From Mesorhabditis belari (lineage: Eukaryota; Nematoda; Chromadorea; Rhabditida; Rhabditidae), in assembly GCA_958450365.1 (NCBI GenBank), contig CAUEEP010000934.1:1075501-1139500 (forward strand): a DNA stretch of 64,000 bases, read 5' to 3'. Positions 28,101 through 36,145 of this stretch are shown one piece after another. Within the stretch, counting starts at the first letter, position 1, and every line of letters begins with the position of its first letter. The notes under the pieces were generated by a model. The model was not told the origin of the DNA, did no database searches, and saw only the letters and a program-made list of their open reading frames with translations. A program made the position numbers and the translations under genes.

Positions 28101-31100
28101 GCATCTCTAAAACAGATTTCACTAAAAGTCTCATTAATAACAGTTTAATCCGCCAAATGATCAAAATTCTAGATAATTAGCTCAAAAAATAGCATCAGCG
28201 AAGCACAAAATGACGAAAAATCTATCGAAGTCATGAAATTTTCTCTTTTTTGAGCCTTTTCCTCAAAACACCCTCATTTTCTTTTACTTTAATATATAAA
28301 ATATTCAGCTAAGCATCTAATTAGACGCTTGATTTGCTACCGATTTCCCTTACAAATCCAATGATTACGGTAAACTAAAAGCACGGTAAAATAAACGAAA
28401 TTACGGTAGAAAGGAAAAGTTTAAAAAAAATCGGTTCTCAATTAATTCGGAATGTTTGTAAAAGGTCAAAAAAAATGAAACATTCTTTTCTTTTCCTTGC
28501 AAGGGTGAATAATTCTTGGCTCATCTATCAGGGTTATCAGGGAAAGGGAATCACGAGGCACTTCTCCCCTTCAACTCCCAGACAGTTCTCTTCACCATTT
28601 TCCATTCACTCTTTCACGCACCAGTCATCCATTCCCCTTTTTCAGAAATGATAAGCGCTTCTGATGAATGATTGAGGGGGTGAAATAAGAGTTTTTTGTT
28701 TTAACATCTTCAAAATTTGAGGTGAAATGTTAGAACTAGGTCTTAACTGCTGAAAAACTGGTTTCATGAACTGTAAACCCTGGGTCTAGGACTACAAAGC
28801 CTGCTGCTGGGTGCTGGATCAAGATCTACAGTACTAAACCAGCTCCAGATTCTATCTAGAGTACCAAACAAGCTCCAGATCCTAGACTAGAGTACCAAAT
28901 CAGGTCCAGATCCTATCTAGAGTACCAAATCAGCTTCAGATTCTAGACTAGAGTACCAAACCAGCTTCAGATTCTAGACTAGAGTACCAAATCAGTTCCA
29001 GATTCTATCTAGAGTACCAAATCAACTCCAGATCCTCTCTAGAGTACCAAACAAGCTCCAGATCCTAGACTAGAGTACCAAAACAGCTCCAGATTCTATC
29101 TAGAGTACCAAATCAACTCCAGATCCAGATCTTATCCAGATCAAGCCAGCTCCAGATCTTATCTACAGTACCAAAACAGTTCCAGGTCCCATCTACAGTA
29201 CCAAAACAATTCCAGATCCTAGGCTAGGTCAGAAGCCAGTCAGCCAGAACCTAACTCTGAAAGGATCTAGTACGCCAAACTCTATTAGTGGAGAAATTCG
29301 TTCACCAGTTCCAGATCCTAACTAGAGTACCAAATCAGCTTCAGATCCTAAGCTAGAGCACCAAGCCAGCTCCAGATCTTATCTAGAGTTACTGTAGGAC
29401 TGTAGTTTGTCTAAAATGATCGCTGAATACGAAAAGGTGACTCTTTGCACAAGTGATTATGCAAATACACACACACAAAGTCAAGAGTTAAGACACTTCA
29501 GTCAATTGAATTGTTCTTTCAGTTTAAGTAACAAAATTGTTTAACAGGATGCAGAATTTGTAGCAAGAATGCAACCAAAACAATCAAATTTAATGCAAAA
29601 TCTTAATCTGGTGTCGATTACGGTATTTTAGAGTGAATGAATCGTGAAAAGCTTTGAAAAGCTACAGTACAATAGCTCGGCGATTACTGTAGGACTGTAG
29701 TTTGTCTAAAATGATCGCTGAATACGAAAAGGATTCCTTCAGTTGCTTTGGTTAAGCATCCAGTGCACCAAATACTCTTCAAAATAACTCAAAATTACAA
29801 AAGCTTCAAGGTACACATGAAATATTGTCCAATTCTCGAAACTAAAACAGCAAAAAGAGAGATTTTCTCGATTCTCTCAATTTTCTCGATTTTCTCAATT
29901 TTCCAAGAACATTCTTCCATTTCTTTTTAATGACCAGCTGCCAGAAAGTAGGAAAATCGTTTTATACTCAAAAAAATGCCAATAAATTCATGAATTCATG
30001 AATGATCATTTGAAATCACTCTTTAGCACATTTTTTTCAGAAAAATAAACTCAAAAAAGTTTTTATTTGCTCAAAAATCACCCAAATCCCAGCCTAATCT
30101 CGAAATTTTTCAAATTTTCATCAAAAATTTTCAAAATTAATCAAAATTTCATCAAATGAGTCACTAGCTCGTACAAAATAACTTTGCTTTTGGTAAAAAT
30201 GACACAAAAAAAGTCACTCTGAGTGCATTTGTTGGCCAAGAAGTGTGATGAAGAATGGGAAAAGTGAAAAGATTTGGTGATTTGTTGGAAAAGAACATGT
30301 GAAATTTTGTAAATACCGATCTTCTGGGTATAAGCAACGATTTTACTGTACGGTGTAGCCGTTAGAAACGTTTTTTTTTCTCTAAAATTTGCCCCTTTTC
30401 TTCAAACTACCGTAATCTTGTCGATTTTTGATCTAATCTATCCACTTTTTGTCTGATTCTTTTCTGATTTTTGTCATTTGTTTGCCTCTGATTGAAAAAA
30501 GGATATCGGAGAATCGAAAAAGTGGATAGATTTGATAAAGATTACGGTAGTTTTAGAGAAAAGACGCGTTTTAGAGCTACTAATGATTAGCTTGAAGCTA
30601 TTAATCATTAGATTAGAGCTACTAATGCATCAGATTAGAGCTACTAAGGTTTTTTTTACTAAGGCTTAGAGCTACCTTAGTAGCTCTAAGCCTCTAAAAC
30701 GTAACCATTAGTAGCTCTAAAACGCATCTTTTTACGAAAGTTTACAAGAAACATCGAAGTTTTCTTTAATTATTATCTAATTTCAATTATTTCTTCATCA
30801 GATTTTTCTAAAGGTAGAACTTAAAGGCCAAAATTATACATTTCGAGTGTCCCCCTCCTCTGCCCCCTACCCTCCGAGGGGTTTTGGAGGGCCCCTACTC
30901 CCCGGGGGCCTTGGGGGCCTCCGGGAGTCTTGTGGGTCTTGGGGGGCCTCCGGGGATCTTGGGGGACCTCTGGGAGTCTTGTGGGTCTTGGGGGGCCTCC
31001 GGGGCTCCTCCAGGGGTTTTGGGGGTCCTCCAGGGGTCCTCCGGGGGTTTTGGGGGTCCTCCGGGGGTCTTGGTGAGGCCACCCTCCAGGGGCTCACCCC

Positions 31101-34100
31101 CCAGGAAGCCTTGTGGCCCCTAAGTGTCCCCTAAGTGTCCCCCTAAAGTTACAGCCTCACGAAGGAGAGTCAAAAACGCCATTTTTGCTCTTTGTCGACC
31201 CAATTTCTCGTTGCGACCTTGCGGAGCCTTTTTTTGGTCATCAATATTCATTATGAGATCTATCGAATGAGGTATCATTCATCCCAAAGGGTCACCTTAA
31301 CTTCGGACCCTTTCCTTGTTAGGGGCATTTGGGGGCCAGAAGGGGACAGATGGGGAGGGAACACTCGAAATGTATAGTCCAAATGTACTTTGAACATTTA
31401 AATCAAACGTCAGAAGGAGTACTGTACGGAAAGGAGAAAAAGAATTGAAAGCAAAGAGCTTTTTTTATACAAAATCTCGTTAATCTGTAGATTAAGGTTT
31501 TATAAAAGAAGAAAAAGGAAAGTTTTGAAGTTTTTCTTTGATCTTCAGAGGGCATTTAATTTTTTTTTTCAAAAGAAAAATGTATCTGATAAACCGGGAA
31601 GTTTTTAAAAGATTGAAAGTTTGAAATTTTTGAGATAATCCTTTGATTTTTACCCGCATTTTGCCTATTTTCTAGGCAAAAACAAATCAAAAGTAAAAGC
31701 TTTGAAACATTTTTTGTTTGGGAAAAGGAAAAATGGAAAATTATTGGATAGAAGTTGTCTGTTTAACAAAATAATTGTACCCTTTACAATGACGTTTTTC
31801 GGTTTTCAATATTTCCAATATTTTGAGCTTTTCTAAAACTTGCCTCTTTTCTCTAAAACTACCGTAATCTTGTCTATTTTTAGCTAATCTATCATGTTTT
31901 TATATTTTTCAATATGCTTTTTGAATCCTCGAAGAATGAGAGAAAAAGTGGTTGTTTCTGATGAAATGGAGAGAAAAATTGGATGATTCTTTGAGAGTTC
32001 AAAAAAGGATATTCAAAGATATAGAAGTATTGGGTTGGAGAATTGAAAACTGCCGGACTTTGAACTAAAATTTGTTCAATATAAAATCATCAATTCATTC
32101 CAAATAATTTCCATTATTATTGACGACTTCTGCCCATTTTACAAGCAATTTGCGGATTCCTTTTTCGTGGTAGGATTTTGGTTTTGAATCGAAAACCTTT
32201 CAAAGCCAATTTTTGACTGCTTCTTTCAAAAAGAAGCATTTCTTCGAAGTTCCGAATCGAAGTGTTCTCCCGCAAGCTGATCCAGAATAAATAATAATCA
32301 AAAGGGGCAAACTCCGGACTGTATGCCCAAAAGCGATGGGCACACAGTCCGAAATGCGATGGGGAATGCGCCAAAAGTTCCCAAACATTTATTTTAGAGC
32401 AAGTCAGTTTTGCAACATGAGGGCGCACGTTGAAGGAGAACGATCTTTGACTTGGAGGGCCTATTCTTCTTCAGGGATTTATTCACCTTTTCAACTGTTC
32501 ACTGTATTTCATTGCATTAAGGGTCGTCTTGGGTTAGTGAATTGAAAACTGCCGGACTTTGAACTAAAATTTGTTCAATATAAAATCATCAATTCATTCC
32601 AAATAATTTCCATTATTATTGACGACTTCTGCCCATTTTACAGGCAATTTGCGGATTCCTCTTTCGTGGTAGGGTTTTGGTTTGTGTGTGAGAGAAGTGT
32701 GAGACTCAAAAATGGAGGACTGGAGACTCAAAAATGGAGGAATGTCCCAGTTTGAGCACTTTCTTCAAAAGAAACCCATTTTGGTGTCAATAGAAAAGTT
32801 GTAGAGAATCAAAAATTAGGCTTATAGCGAAATTTCCAAAAAGATACACTTAGTAGTTTCGCTTAAAATGCAAGTTTTGTTGCAAGTTCAGTGCAAGTTT
32901 TGTGAAAATTCGTAAATTTGGCATTTCTTGAAAACCAGTTTTTGAATCGTTCTGAAAATTTGGATATAAGCTTGATTTTTGATTCTCTACGACTCTCCCT
33001 TGACACTAAAATGGGTTTTTTTTGAAGAAAGTGCTCAAACTGTCACATATGACAATAGCCCGCAGTTTTCAATTCACCAATCCAATAGATTGATTTGCAA
33101 AAAAATCGAAAAAGATTACGGTAGAAAGAGTAAGGAGAAAGTTTTAGCAAAACCGTTTACAGTAAACTACTCACCAGACTCGACAGTAAAGGTGATAGAA
33201 CGTCGCCGATTTGATTGCGCAACTCATTCTGGTCATTCTCGCCTTTTGAGGTGGTGGCTGAAATTTGTATTTGAAAAATTTAACAAAAAACTAGCTTTAT
33301 AACGGGTAAAATATCGAATTAAAGTAGAGAAAATGAGTGATTTTTTGTGATATAAAAGACCTTTCTAGCTTTAATCAGCTCTAAGAAAAAAATGATTGAA
33401 AAACGGTGAGAATCGGCTTTTTTTGCCACTTTTTTGCTACTTTAACGAGTAAAACGTTTTCTAAAATGCATCTTTTTGAGAAAACTATTGTCGTTAAACC
33501 GTTAATTTCCATCAGATCAGCTCAATTTTTCCAAAATTCACTGAGCCTTGTGATTCCTCATCAAATGATACAAAAATTGAGCTGATCAGATGTAAACTGG
33601 CAGTTTAACTACAATAGTTTTCTCAAATAGGTGCATTTTAGAAAAAGCTTTACTTGAGAGGAGCCTACTGGATCTGCCAGAAGCTTTGCTTGGTTAAAAC
33701 CTGGATCTGCCAGACCCTGCCAGCGCGGAGAACAGGACGTTCAAAGTTGGACTACGCGACTGTGCGCCCGTTATTATGGGAGTGCCGTTCTATTAGAGTA
33801 TTTAGGGTATTTGTAAAAATTGTTTAAATTACTTTAGACTCTGGATCTGCCAGCCCCTGGATCTGCCAGCCCCTGGGTCAGCCAGCCCCTGGATCTGCCA
33901 GCCCCTGGATCTGCCAGCCCTTGGATCTGCCAGCCCCTGGGTCAGCCAGCCCCTCGGTCAGCCAGCGCCAGCCCCTGGATCAGCCAGGGTTCAATTCCCC
34001 CTCGGTTCCATTGCCATTCATTTCCTAGATCTGCCAGAAGCTTTGCCTGGCTCAGGTTCGTTTGCATTGTGGGCATTGTCGCTCTAGACATTTTAGGCTA

Positions 34101-34958
34101 CGGTAACCGCTTTAGGTACTGTATTTAAAAAGATAAGTAATAGATAATAAAGTAAAGAAATGAATGGCAATGGAAAGGGGAAGAGAACCCTTGACCTTCT
34201 GCTTACTGGGCAGATGCTTTACCACTGAGCTTTTGGCGTTTTCTTTACCCAAGAAGAAATAGGAAAGAAGAAGAAAGGAAGAAGAAGAAAGAAAGAAAGA
34301 AAGAAATAAAGCAAGAGAAGTAATTTAAGCAATTTTTACCGATAACAGATACCGTAAATACTCTAATAGAATGGCACCCCCATAATGACGGGCGTACATT
34401 CGCGTAGCCCAACTTTGAACGTTTTTTTTCTCCGCGCCGCTGTATGCTACAGTGTGCGTTTGAGTGTCATATGATAGCCCTTGAAATCTAGTATATTTTG
34501 ATCGCAAAAGTGTAGTTGGGAATTATCTAGGGGCTGAGAAAAAACGGATTTTCTAGAAAGAAGTTAGACTACGCGACTGAACGAGGAAGTGCCGTTCAAT
34601 TAAAGTATTTACGGTAAGTAATTTTATCAAATAATTAAAGAGATAAATCATTTTAATTATAAGTTTACTTCTCTTGCTAATAAAGACTTTTTATTCTGCT
34701 TTTTGATAAAGGGAAATACTTTCTGGCCACTGAATTCCACTTTTCTCATCGCAAAGCTTTGGTGTCGTGAGAAAGATGAGTTTTTACGATGATCAGTGCG
34801 CTAGAGAGGGTGCGTTTAGATGAATAAACACAAAGTACACCTTGCAAAATCGTTAAAAACTTAAACTCACCAACACTATCGCTTCTTTGGATGTAAACGA
34901 TTGGCAAAGCGACGGGTTTCAGTTTCGCTGCTTTATTCGGCCTTTCCAATTGGTTCAT
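7162..34958 (-). CDS. C2H2 zinc-finger transcription factor, 15 exons, long isoform
   Basis: Exons in gene order: 34958-34871, 33257-33175, 14636-14507, 14099-14029, 13931-13838, 13498-13368 (least certain), 12636-12412, 12335-12233, 11394-11313, 10562-10497, 9814-9736, 8660-8569, 8469-8431, 8305-8224 and 7377-7162. The joined length is 1581 nt (526 residues), in frame throughout. The N-terminal half is Ser/Pro/Thr-rich ([25 protein letters not shown]), then a Gln/Ala run. Three fingers follow, split over exons: CNFC..H..H, TGEKP linker, CDSC with helix RSDHLRT, DEKPY linker, and CTIC with RRRDVLTRH. The tail is basic/charged ([13 protein letters not shown]), then strongly acidic ([20 protein letters not shown]), ending EEKRKKFR. 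The fingers resemble the EGR/KLF/WT1 style, so a nuclear GC/GT-box binder is likely; I cannot name an orthologue. The 18.5-kb intron 2 and other introns are full of repeats. Exon 13498-13368 is placed to satisfy phase; its acceptor is weak. A Lys-rich stretch near 7430-7500 might be one more exon. Confidence 0.75.
7535..8090. repeat. Dispersed repeat with internal palindromic modules, in the last zinc-finger intron
   Basis: Modules of CCTATAACTTTGCCTAGAG, CTTAACTTTTGAAATCATTG and TTTCAGGCTTTTGAATGATA recur in both orientations, spaced by unique blocks. The whole block is present inverted at 19320-20260. No coding potential. Confidence 0.8.
8808..8879 (+). tRNA. tRNA-like sequence in a tRNA-derived repeat
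   Basis: GTGACGCAGTCAGCAG resembles box A and GGGTTCAACCC box B. The anticodon arm TGTCT/AGACG closes a 7-nt loop, but position 33 is C and the acceptor stem does not pair. A block like CTTAACGGCTTTTTACCGCC lies upstream, as in the copies at 11931 and 21545. Probably not a functional tRNA. Confidence 0.4.
9185..9454. mobile_element. Palindromic MITE with TACCGTAAATACTGTAATAG ends
   Basis: The 20-bp end is repeated inverted at the right end. Inside, GATACCTAAGCGCGCATT and its complement form a second palindrome around AATAGCCCTGAATTTCGGGC. Related copies: 34350-34615, 36558-36814, 45480-45756 and 45993-46436; a partial one ends near 33815. Confidence 0.85.
10037..10130 (+). tRNA. tRNA-like sequence, long form
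   Basis: A box A-like TAGTGTATTGG is followed after about 50 nt by GTGGGTTCGACTCC (box B), then a T run. The distance between boxes suggests a long variable arm, but stem pairing is poor. It is intronic in the zinc-finger gene, on the opposite strand. Confidence 0.4.
10140..10445. repeat. About 32-bp tandem repeat, TCTACCGTAATCTATTCTCT
   Basis: Roughly nine copies of a unit made of CTCTTTCTACCGTAATC and TATTCTCTATCATAG. Intronic, no coding potential. Confidence 0.85.
10900..11260. repeat. Dispersed repeat related to 41640-41850
   Basis: Shared blocks include AGAGAAGCGCTTTATACC, GCGAGCGATTA, ATTTCTCTTTT and GATATTCAGCTG, followed by GGGGTTTTC and GGTGAATCGATT. Pieces also occur at 26330-26460, 26640-26700, 29500-29600 and 55870-55915. 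The copies at 26 and 41 kb have a tRNA-like sequence nearby. A 128-codon ORF here is a chance reading. Confidence 0.65.
11740..12065 (+). mobile_element. Two tandem tRNA-derived repeats (SINE-like)
   Basis: Two copies (tRNA-like parts 11767-11839 and 11930-12001) share GATTTCTGACYGCTTG, CTTAACGGGTTTTT, a box A TGGCTCAGTGGCTAGCGC (TCAGTGGCTAGCGC in the second copy) and box B GGTTCAAACCC or GGTTCAACCCC, ending CCTCGACA plus a T-rich tract. The 5' side does not pair with the 3' acceptor half. That is typical of tRNA-derived SINE heads with a pol III promoter. Same family at 21480-21680, 22140-22500 and 25030-25560. Confidence 0.6.
12806..12967. repeat. Palindromic repeat with TTGTCCAATTGAAACAATTTT arms
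   Basis: Arms reading TTGACCTTGAATTTCTTG, CAATTGTCCAATTGAAACAA and ATCAATCGACAGAAAAAG return inverted after a short loop. Diverged relatives occupy 42540-42915 and 53440-53905. The short ORFs overlapping it are chance readings. Confidence 0.7.
13110..13330. repeat. 12-bp minisatellite, ACTTGCTAAGCG
   Basis: About 18 copies of GCTTGCTAAGCG with single-base variants, in an intron next to the least certain zinc-finger exon. The 12-bp period keeps frames open, which explains the Leu/Ser-rich ORFs on both strands. Confidence 0.92.
14140..14345. repeat. Weak foldback with AAACGTTTTAGAGAA-like ends
   Basis: TAAAACGTGCTCTTTCTCTTAAACTACCGTAATC at the left and GAAACGTTTTAGAGAATAG at the right are loosely inverted. 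It resembles the cleaner copy at 30365-30570. AT-rich interior. Confidence 0.4.
14690..14790. repeat. Short tandem repeat, TTGAAATTCA
   Basis: About nine copies of a 10-11-bp unit TTGAAATTCAC/T, intronic. Confidence 0.85.
15385..16010. repeat. Hexamer-based satellite, CTGGCC/CTGGTT
   Basis: Degenerate hexanucleotide repeats CTGGCN, CTGACC and GTTGGA give Leu-Ala or Arg-Ala-Arg-Thr artefact ORFs on the two strands. GC-richer than its surroundings. Confidence 0.9.
16600..16965. repeat. 12-bp minisatellite, AGCCAAGCCTAG
   Basis: About 28 copies of GAGCCAAGCCTA, with two interruptions AAAGAGAGCTCCTAA. It resembles the repeat at 1-230. The Leu/Gly/Ala ORF on the minus strand is an artefact. Confidence 0.92.
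17507..17577 (-). tRNA. tRNA-like pseudogene
   Basis: On the minus strand TGTAGCTTATTGGTAGATC matches box A and GCTGGTTCAAATCCC box B. The central CCCAGTAAGC is shared with the tRNA-like sequence at 34170-34238. The acceptor and part of the T stem do not pair. Confidence 0.4.
17980..18165. repeat. Imperfect palindrome with GCGTATATTTTGCAAAAAAA arms
   Basis: Arms of about 80 bp meet around AAGGACACTTTCAAAAAGTGTCCCTT, which can form a tight hairpin. MITE-like, no coding potential. Confidence 0.75.
18285..18515. repeat. 10/12-bp minisatellite, AGTTGATTCTAG
   Basis: Alternating AGTTGATTCTAG and AGTTAATTCTAG units, about 19 copies, intronic. Confidence 0.9.
18520..19315. other. Intronic AT-rich sequence, nothing recognised
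   Basis: No repeat boundaries, RNA gene or splice-consistent exon is visible on either strand. Confidence 0.4.
19320..20260. repeat. Inverted, extended copy of the repeat at 7535-8090
   Basis: It contains the reverse complement of the 7535-8090 block, including the TGGTGACCTGCAGCAGAG and CCAACTCCGGCAAACAA segments, plus extra modules of the CCTATAACTTTGTCTAG type. Both copies are in introns of the same gene. Confidence 0.8.
20940..21260. repeat. Tandem duplication containing GAGTACGGTAGTGAGAGCGC
   Basis: TTGATTTAGATTACGGTGG...GAGCGCTGTTTAGAAAGCAG is repeated about every 120 bp, then decays into three shorter GAGTACGGTAGTGAGAGCG copies. Confidence 0.85.
21475..21680 (+). mobile_element. tRNA-derived repeat copy
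   Basis: Same layout as 11860-12060: GATTTTTGGCCGCTTGCC, CTTAATGGCTTTTT, tRNA-like part 21545-21617 (TGGCTCAGTGGCTAGCGCC, GGTTCAACCCC), then TTTTCATTTTTCG and AATCAATAAAATAAGC. The 3' tail is shared far beyond the tRNA part, so this is a repeat family and not a free tRNA gene. Confidence 0.6.
22140..22500. mobile_element. Two tRNA-derived repeats head to head
   Basis: The tRNA-like parts are 22209-22276 (minus) and 22393-22464 (plus), facing away from a shared centre AGCCAAGCGGTCAG...CTGGCCGCTTCGAC. Outside them lie GTAAACGCA-type repeat fragments in inverted orientation. The whole can fold into one long hairpin. Confidence 0.6.
22980..23480. repeat. Cluster of ATTACGGTAG motifs
   Basis: About 15 scattered copies of GGATTACGGTAGC in both orientations. 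The motif is frequent in the whole window and also marks many MITE ends. No gene is seen. Confidence 0.6.
23716..23819. mobile_element. Short MITE with TACCGTATTCTCTCTAATAG ends
   Basis: A 104-bp internally deleted member of the family at 3918-4137; the inverted ends are TACCGTATTCTCTCTAATAG and CTATTAGGGAGAATACAGTA. Confidence 0.75.
24310..24815. repeat. Foldback element with tRNA-like loop and 16-bp tandem repeat
   Basis: TCTGCTTTCTGTTTTTGCCACGC and AAAAGTTAAAAGCG on the left return inverted at 24750-24800. Between them are a degenerate tRNA-like segment (about 24489-24565, with GGGTTTGAGTCC as box B) and about ten TTCAAATACAAGTC units (24590-24735). It is the second member of the 879-1307 family. 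Confidence 0.6.
25030..25560 (+). mobile_element. Array of three tRNA-derived repeats
   Basis: tRNA-like parts at 25091-25160, 25276-25347 and 25439-25509, each with TGGCTCA(G/T)TGGC and GTTCGA(G/C)CCC boxes, preceded by a CTTTTAACGGCTTCTTG-like block and followed by CTTTAAAACAACTAATC in two of the three. Acceptor halves do not pair. This is the densest cluster of the family in the window. Confidence 0.6.
26538..26611 (-). tRNA. tRNA-like sequence, class II-like
   Basis: On the minus strand ACGTGGCCGAGTGGTTAGG is a near-perfect Ser/Leu-type D arm, and CACGGGTTCGATCCCGG a T arm. Anticodon and acceptor stems do not pair convincingly, though a CTCCCAG loop can be read. Probably a pseudogene. 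Confidence 0.45.
26750..26823 (+). tRNA. tRNA-like sequence
   Basis: TGGCGCAGTGGCAGAGC gives a good D arm and GCGGGGTTCGATCCCGC a good T arm. CACGCTCGACGTG could be a variable arm, leaving an unpaired anticodon region. It is followed by CTCACTTTTGC. Best of the cluster, but still uncertain. Confidence 0.45.
26945..27035. repeat. 11-bp repeat, CAAGGCCGTAT
   Basis: Eight copies of CAAGGCCGTAT/CAAGGCCGCAT, ending about 10 bp from the donor of the alternative first exon. Confidence 0.9.
27047..27112 (-). CDS. Possible alternative first exon of the zinc-finger gene
   Basis: ATG at 27112 opens 22 codons ([20 protein letters not shown]...) ending at a good donor GTGAGT in phase 0, which matches the exon starting at 14636. 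No acceptor AG directly precedes it, so it is better read as an internal-promoter first exon giving a predicted 491-residue isoform than as an extra internal exon. The preceding 1.5 kb (27130-28700) is partly free of repeats and contains GATAAG near 28650, a possible regulatory region. Confidence 0.5.
27130..27880. other. Region upstream of the alternative first exon, AT-rich
   Basis: No repeat family members or exons are recognised. If the 27112 start is used, its promoter would be here (minus strand). Confidence 0.35.
27885..28115. repeat. 11-bp minisatellite, AGCAGTTCTAA
   Basis: About 20 copies with AGCAGGTCTAA and AGCAGTTCGAA variants. Confidence 0.92.
28780..29395. repeat. Long-unit satellite, AGAGTACCAAATCAGCTCCAG
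   Basis: About 15 copies of a 30-32-bp unit that combines AGAGTACCAAA, TCAGCTCCAGAT and CCTAGACT/CTATCT, degenerating to the right. Confidence 0.9.
29392..29735. repeat. Direct repeat flanking a dispersed-repeat fragment
   Basis: TACTGTAGGACTGTAGTTTGTCTAAAATGATCGCTGAATACGAAAAGG occurs at both 29392 and 29685. Between them is a fragment of the 10900-11260 family. This could be a segmental duplication or an ectopic insertion with duplicated flanks. Confidence 0.6.
30365..30735. repeat. Foldback with AAACTACCGTAATCTTGTC ends, then a second palindrome
   Basis: The left end CTACCGTAATCTTGTC...CTATCCACTTTTT pairs with AAAAAGTGGATAGA...GATTACGGTAGTTTTAGAG. Immediately right, GCGTTTTAGAGCTACTAATG (about 30570) pairs with CATTAGTAGCTCTAAAACGC (about 30735). 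Confidence 0.75.
30850..31150. repeat. GC-rich minisatellite, CTCCGGGGGTCTTGGGGG
   Basis: About 12 copies of a 19-32-bp unit CCTCCGGGGGTYTTGGGGG with G runs of 4-6. It stands out sharply from AT-rich surroundings. Plus-strand Gly/Leu and minus-strand Pro-rich ORFs are artefacts of the repeat. Confidence 0.9.
31200..32025. other. Intronic AT-rich sequence
   Basis: One CTCTAAAACTACCGTAATCTTGTC motif (about 31850) belongs to the 30365 family. Nothing else is recognised. Confidence 0.4.
32030..33085 (-). mobile_element. Mariner-type element, rearranged
   Basis: The ends TTGGGTTGGAGAATTGAAAACTG and CAGTTTTCAATTCACCAATCCAA are inverted and flanked by TA. The left 140 bp (32034-32182) is repeated directly at 32530-32690, so this is either a tandem partial copy or one element joined to a second. 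The right part holds a nested palindrome (32746-33043) with AAAGAAACCCATTTTGGTGTCA arms. A transposase remnant lies on the minus strand. It sits in the zinc-finger gene's intron 2, same strand. Confidence 0.7.
32117..32428 (-). pseudogene. Mariner transposase C-terminal remnant
   Basis: The minus-strand reading contains [20 protein letters not shown], matching the mariner signature YSPDLAPxDYxLF around the third catalytic Asp. Downstream come [20 protein letters not shown] and a Cys/Lys-rich end, as in mariner C-termini. The first two catalytic Asp residues are absent from this ORF, so it is a decayed fragment. Confidence 0.75.
33700..34030. repeat. Tandem repeat, CCAGCCCCTGGATCTG, with flanking MITE fragment
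   Basis: About ten 16-17-bp copies CTGGATCTGCCAGCCC (33840-33990) end in a box B-like AGGGTTCAATTCCCCC. The stretch 33735-33835 is part of the TACCGTAAATAC MITE family. Confidence 0.85.
34170..34238 (-). tRNA. tRNA-like pseudogene, anticodon region resembles Thr(AGT)
   Basis: Minus strand: AAGCTCAGTGGTAAAGC box A, anticodon arm TCTGC/GCAGA with loop CCAGTAA (AGT, but C at position 33), T arm AAGGGTTCTCTTCCCCT. The 3' acceptor half matches the inverted sequence at 33997-34020 rather than its own 5' end. Best-folded anticodon arm among the tRNA-like sequences. Confidence 0.5.
34250..34615. repeat. Left arm of a large inverted duplication (MITE plus GAAAGAAG microsatellite)
   Basis: A purine microsatellite (34255-34318), GTAATTTAAGCAATTTTTACCG and a TACCGTAAATACTCTAATAG MITE (34350-34615). 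The same order is present inverted at 36558-36930. The 60-codon ORF inside is a chance reading. Confidence 0.8.
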
Positions 34959-34960
34959 AC

Positions 34961-34963
34961 CTG
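34961..34963 (-). promoter_or_regulatory. Probable spliced-leader acceptor 2 bp before the start codon
   Basis: On the minus strand a run of T followed by CAG lies two bases before ATG 34958. This is the usual layout of a nematode trans-splice site and it decides the choice of start. No in-frame ATG upstream is needed. Confidence 0.5.
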
Positions 34964-35394
34964 AAAAAAAATAGAAATCAGAAAGGATACAATGAAAAAA
35001 AGGTTTAAAAGTTATAAATAAGAATAAAAAAAGCTATAAAGCTTAGTGACTAACATAGAAAAATTCCTCAGGAAAAAAAATTGTTTTTCGAAGCTTTAAA
35101 ATTATAAAATTTTTCGTTTACGTACATTTTTAAGATCGAAAATTCTCTTTTAAGAATTAGATGATTGTAAAATTTTCTTTTTATAACTAAAAAAGAGAGA
35201 TCTTTTGAATAGAAAATTTCTTTCGATTAAGCTTTTGAGAAAATTTGCATTCTCTCGGGTTATCGGAATGGCTTTTTGGATTTAATGCAAAAATCACTCG
35301 ATTTGAGGGGGTAAAACACAGAAATTGAGCCGGGAAGATTATTGTTAAAAAGATACTCAGCTAATGAAATGAAAAAAAAGGGAAATTTGATTAG

Positions 35395-36145
35395 CGTAAA
35401 AGCTGTAATAGACCACCCCCTATAGGAGCGCCGCGTAGTCTAAGTTTACTCTCAAACAAACGCTCATAACTCGACACAAGTACGTTTGTTTCTATTAGTT
35501 TATATGTCAAATTAAAGTAGAGAGAATAGGTGTTTTTTTGAGATATAACACATATTACTAGCACTAACCAGAGTTTAGAAAAAAGTAATTAAAAAGTGGC
35601 AAAAAAAGCCGATTTTTCAATCACTTTTTTCTAAACGCTGGTTAATGCTAATAATATGTGTTTTCTAGCTATACTTTTCTAACTACTAGTTCTCTAGCTT
35701 TAATTATATCAAATTAAAGTAGAGAGAATTGAGCCCCCCTATAGGAGCGCCGCGTAGTCTAAGTTTACTCTCAAACAAACGCTCATAACTCGACACCAGT
35801 ACGTTTAGTTCTGCACACTTTTGTATCAAATTAAAGTAGAGAGAATGGGTGTTTTTTTGAGAATCGGCTTTTTTGCCACTTTTCAATTATTTTTTCGAAG
35901 CGCTGATTAAAGCTAAAAATATGTGTTATATCTCAAAAACACACCCATTCTCTGTACTTTAATTTGACATCTAAACTAATAGAAACAAACGTATTTGTGT
36001 CGAGATATGAGCGTTTGTTAGAGAGTAAACTTAGACTACGCGGCGCTTCTATAAGGGGGGCGCACCCATTCTCTCTACTTTAATTTGATAGTTTAATTTG
36101 ATAATTTAATTTGATATAATCAAAGCTAGAGAAGTAGTAAGACAC
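35395..36145. mobile_element. Nested foldback MITEs, CTATAGGAGCGCCGCGTAGTC family
   Basis: Three copies of GGAGCGCCGCGTAGTCTAAGTTTACTCTC (35415 and 35740 plus, 36035 inverted), with CAAATTAAAGTAGAGAGAAT and AAAGTGGCAAAAAAGCCGAT segments in both orientations. One copy appears inserted in another. A fragment occurs at 43440-43640. Confidence 0.75.
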
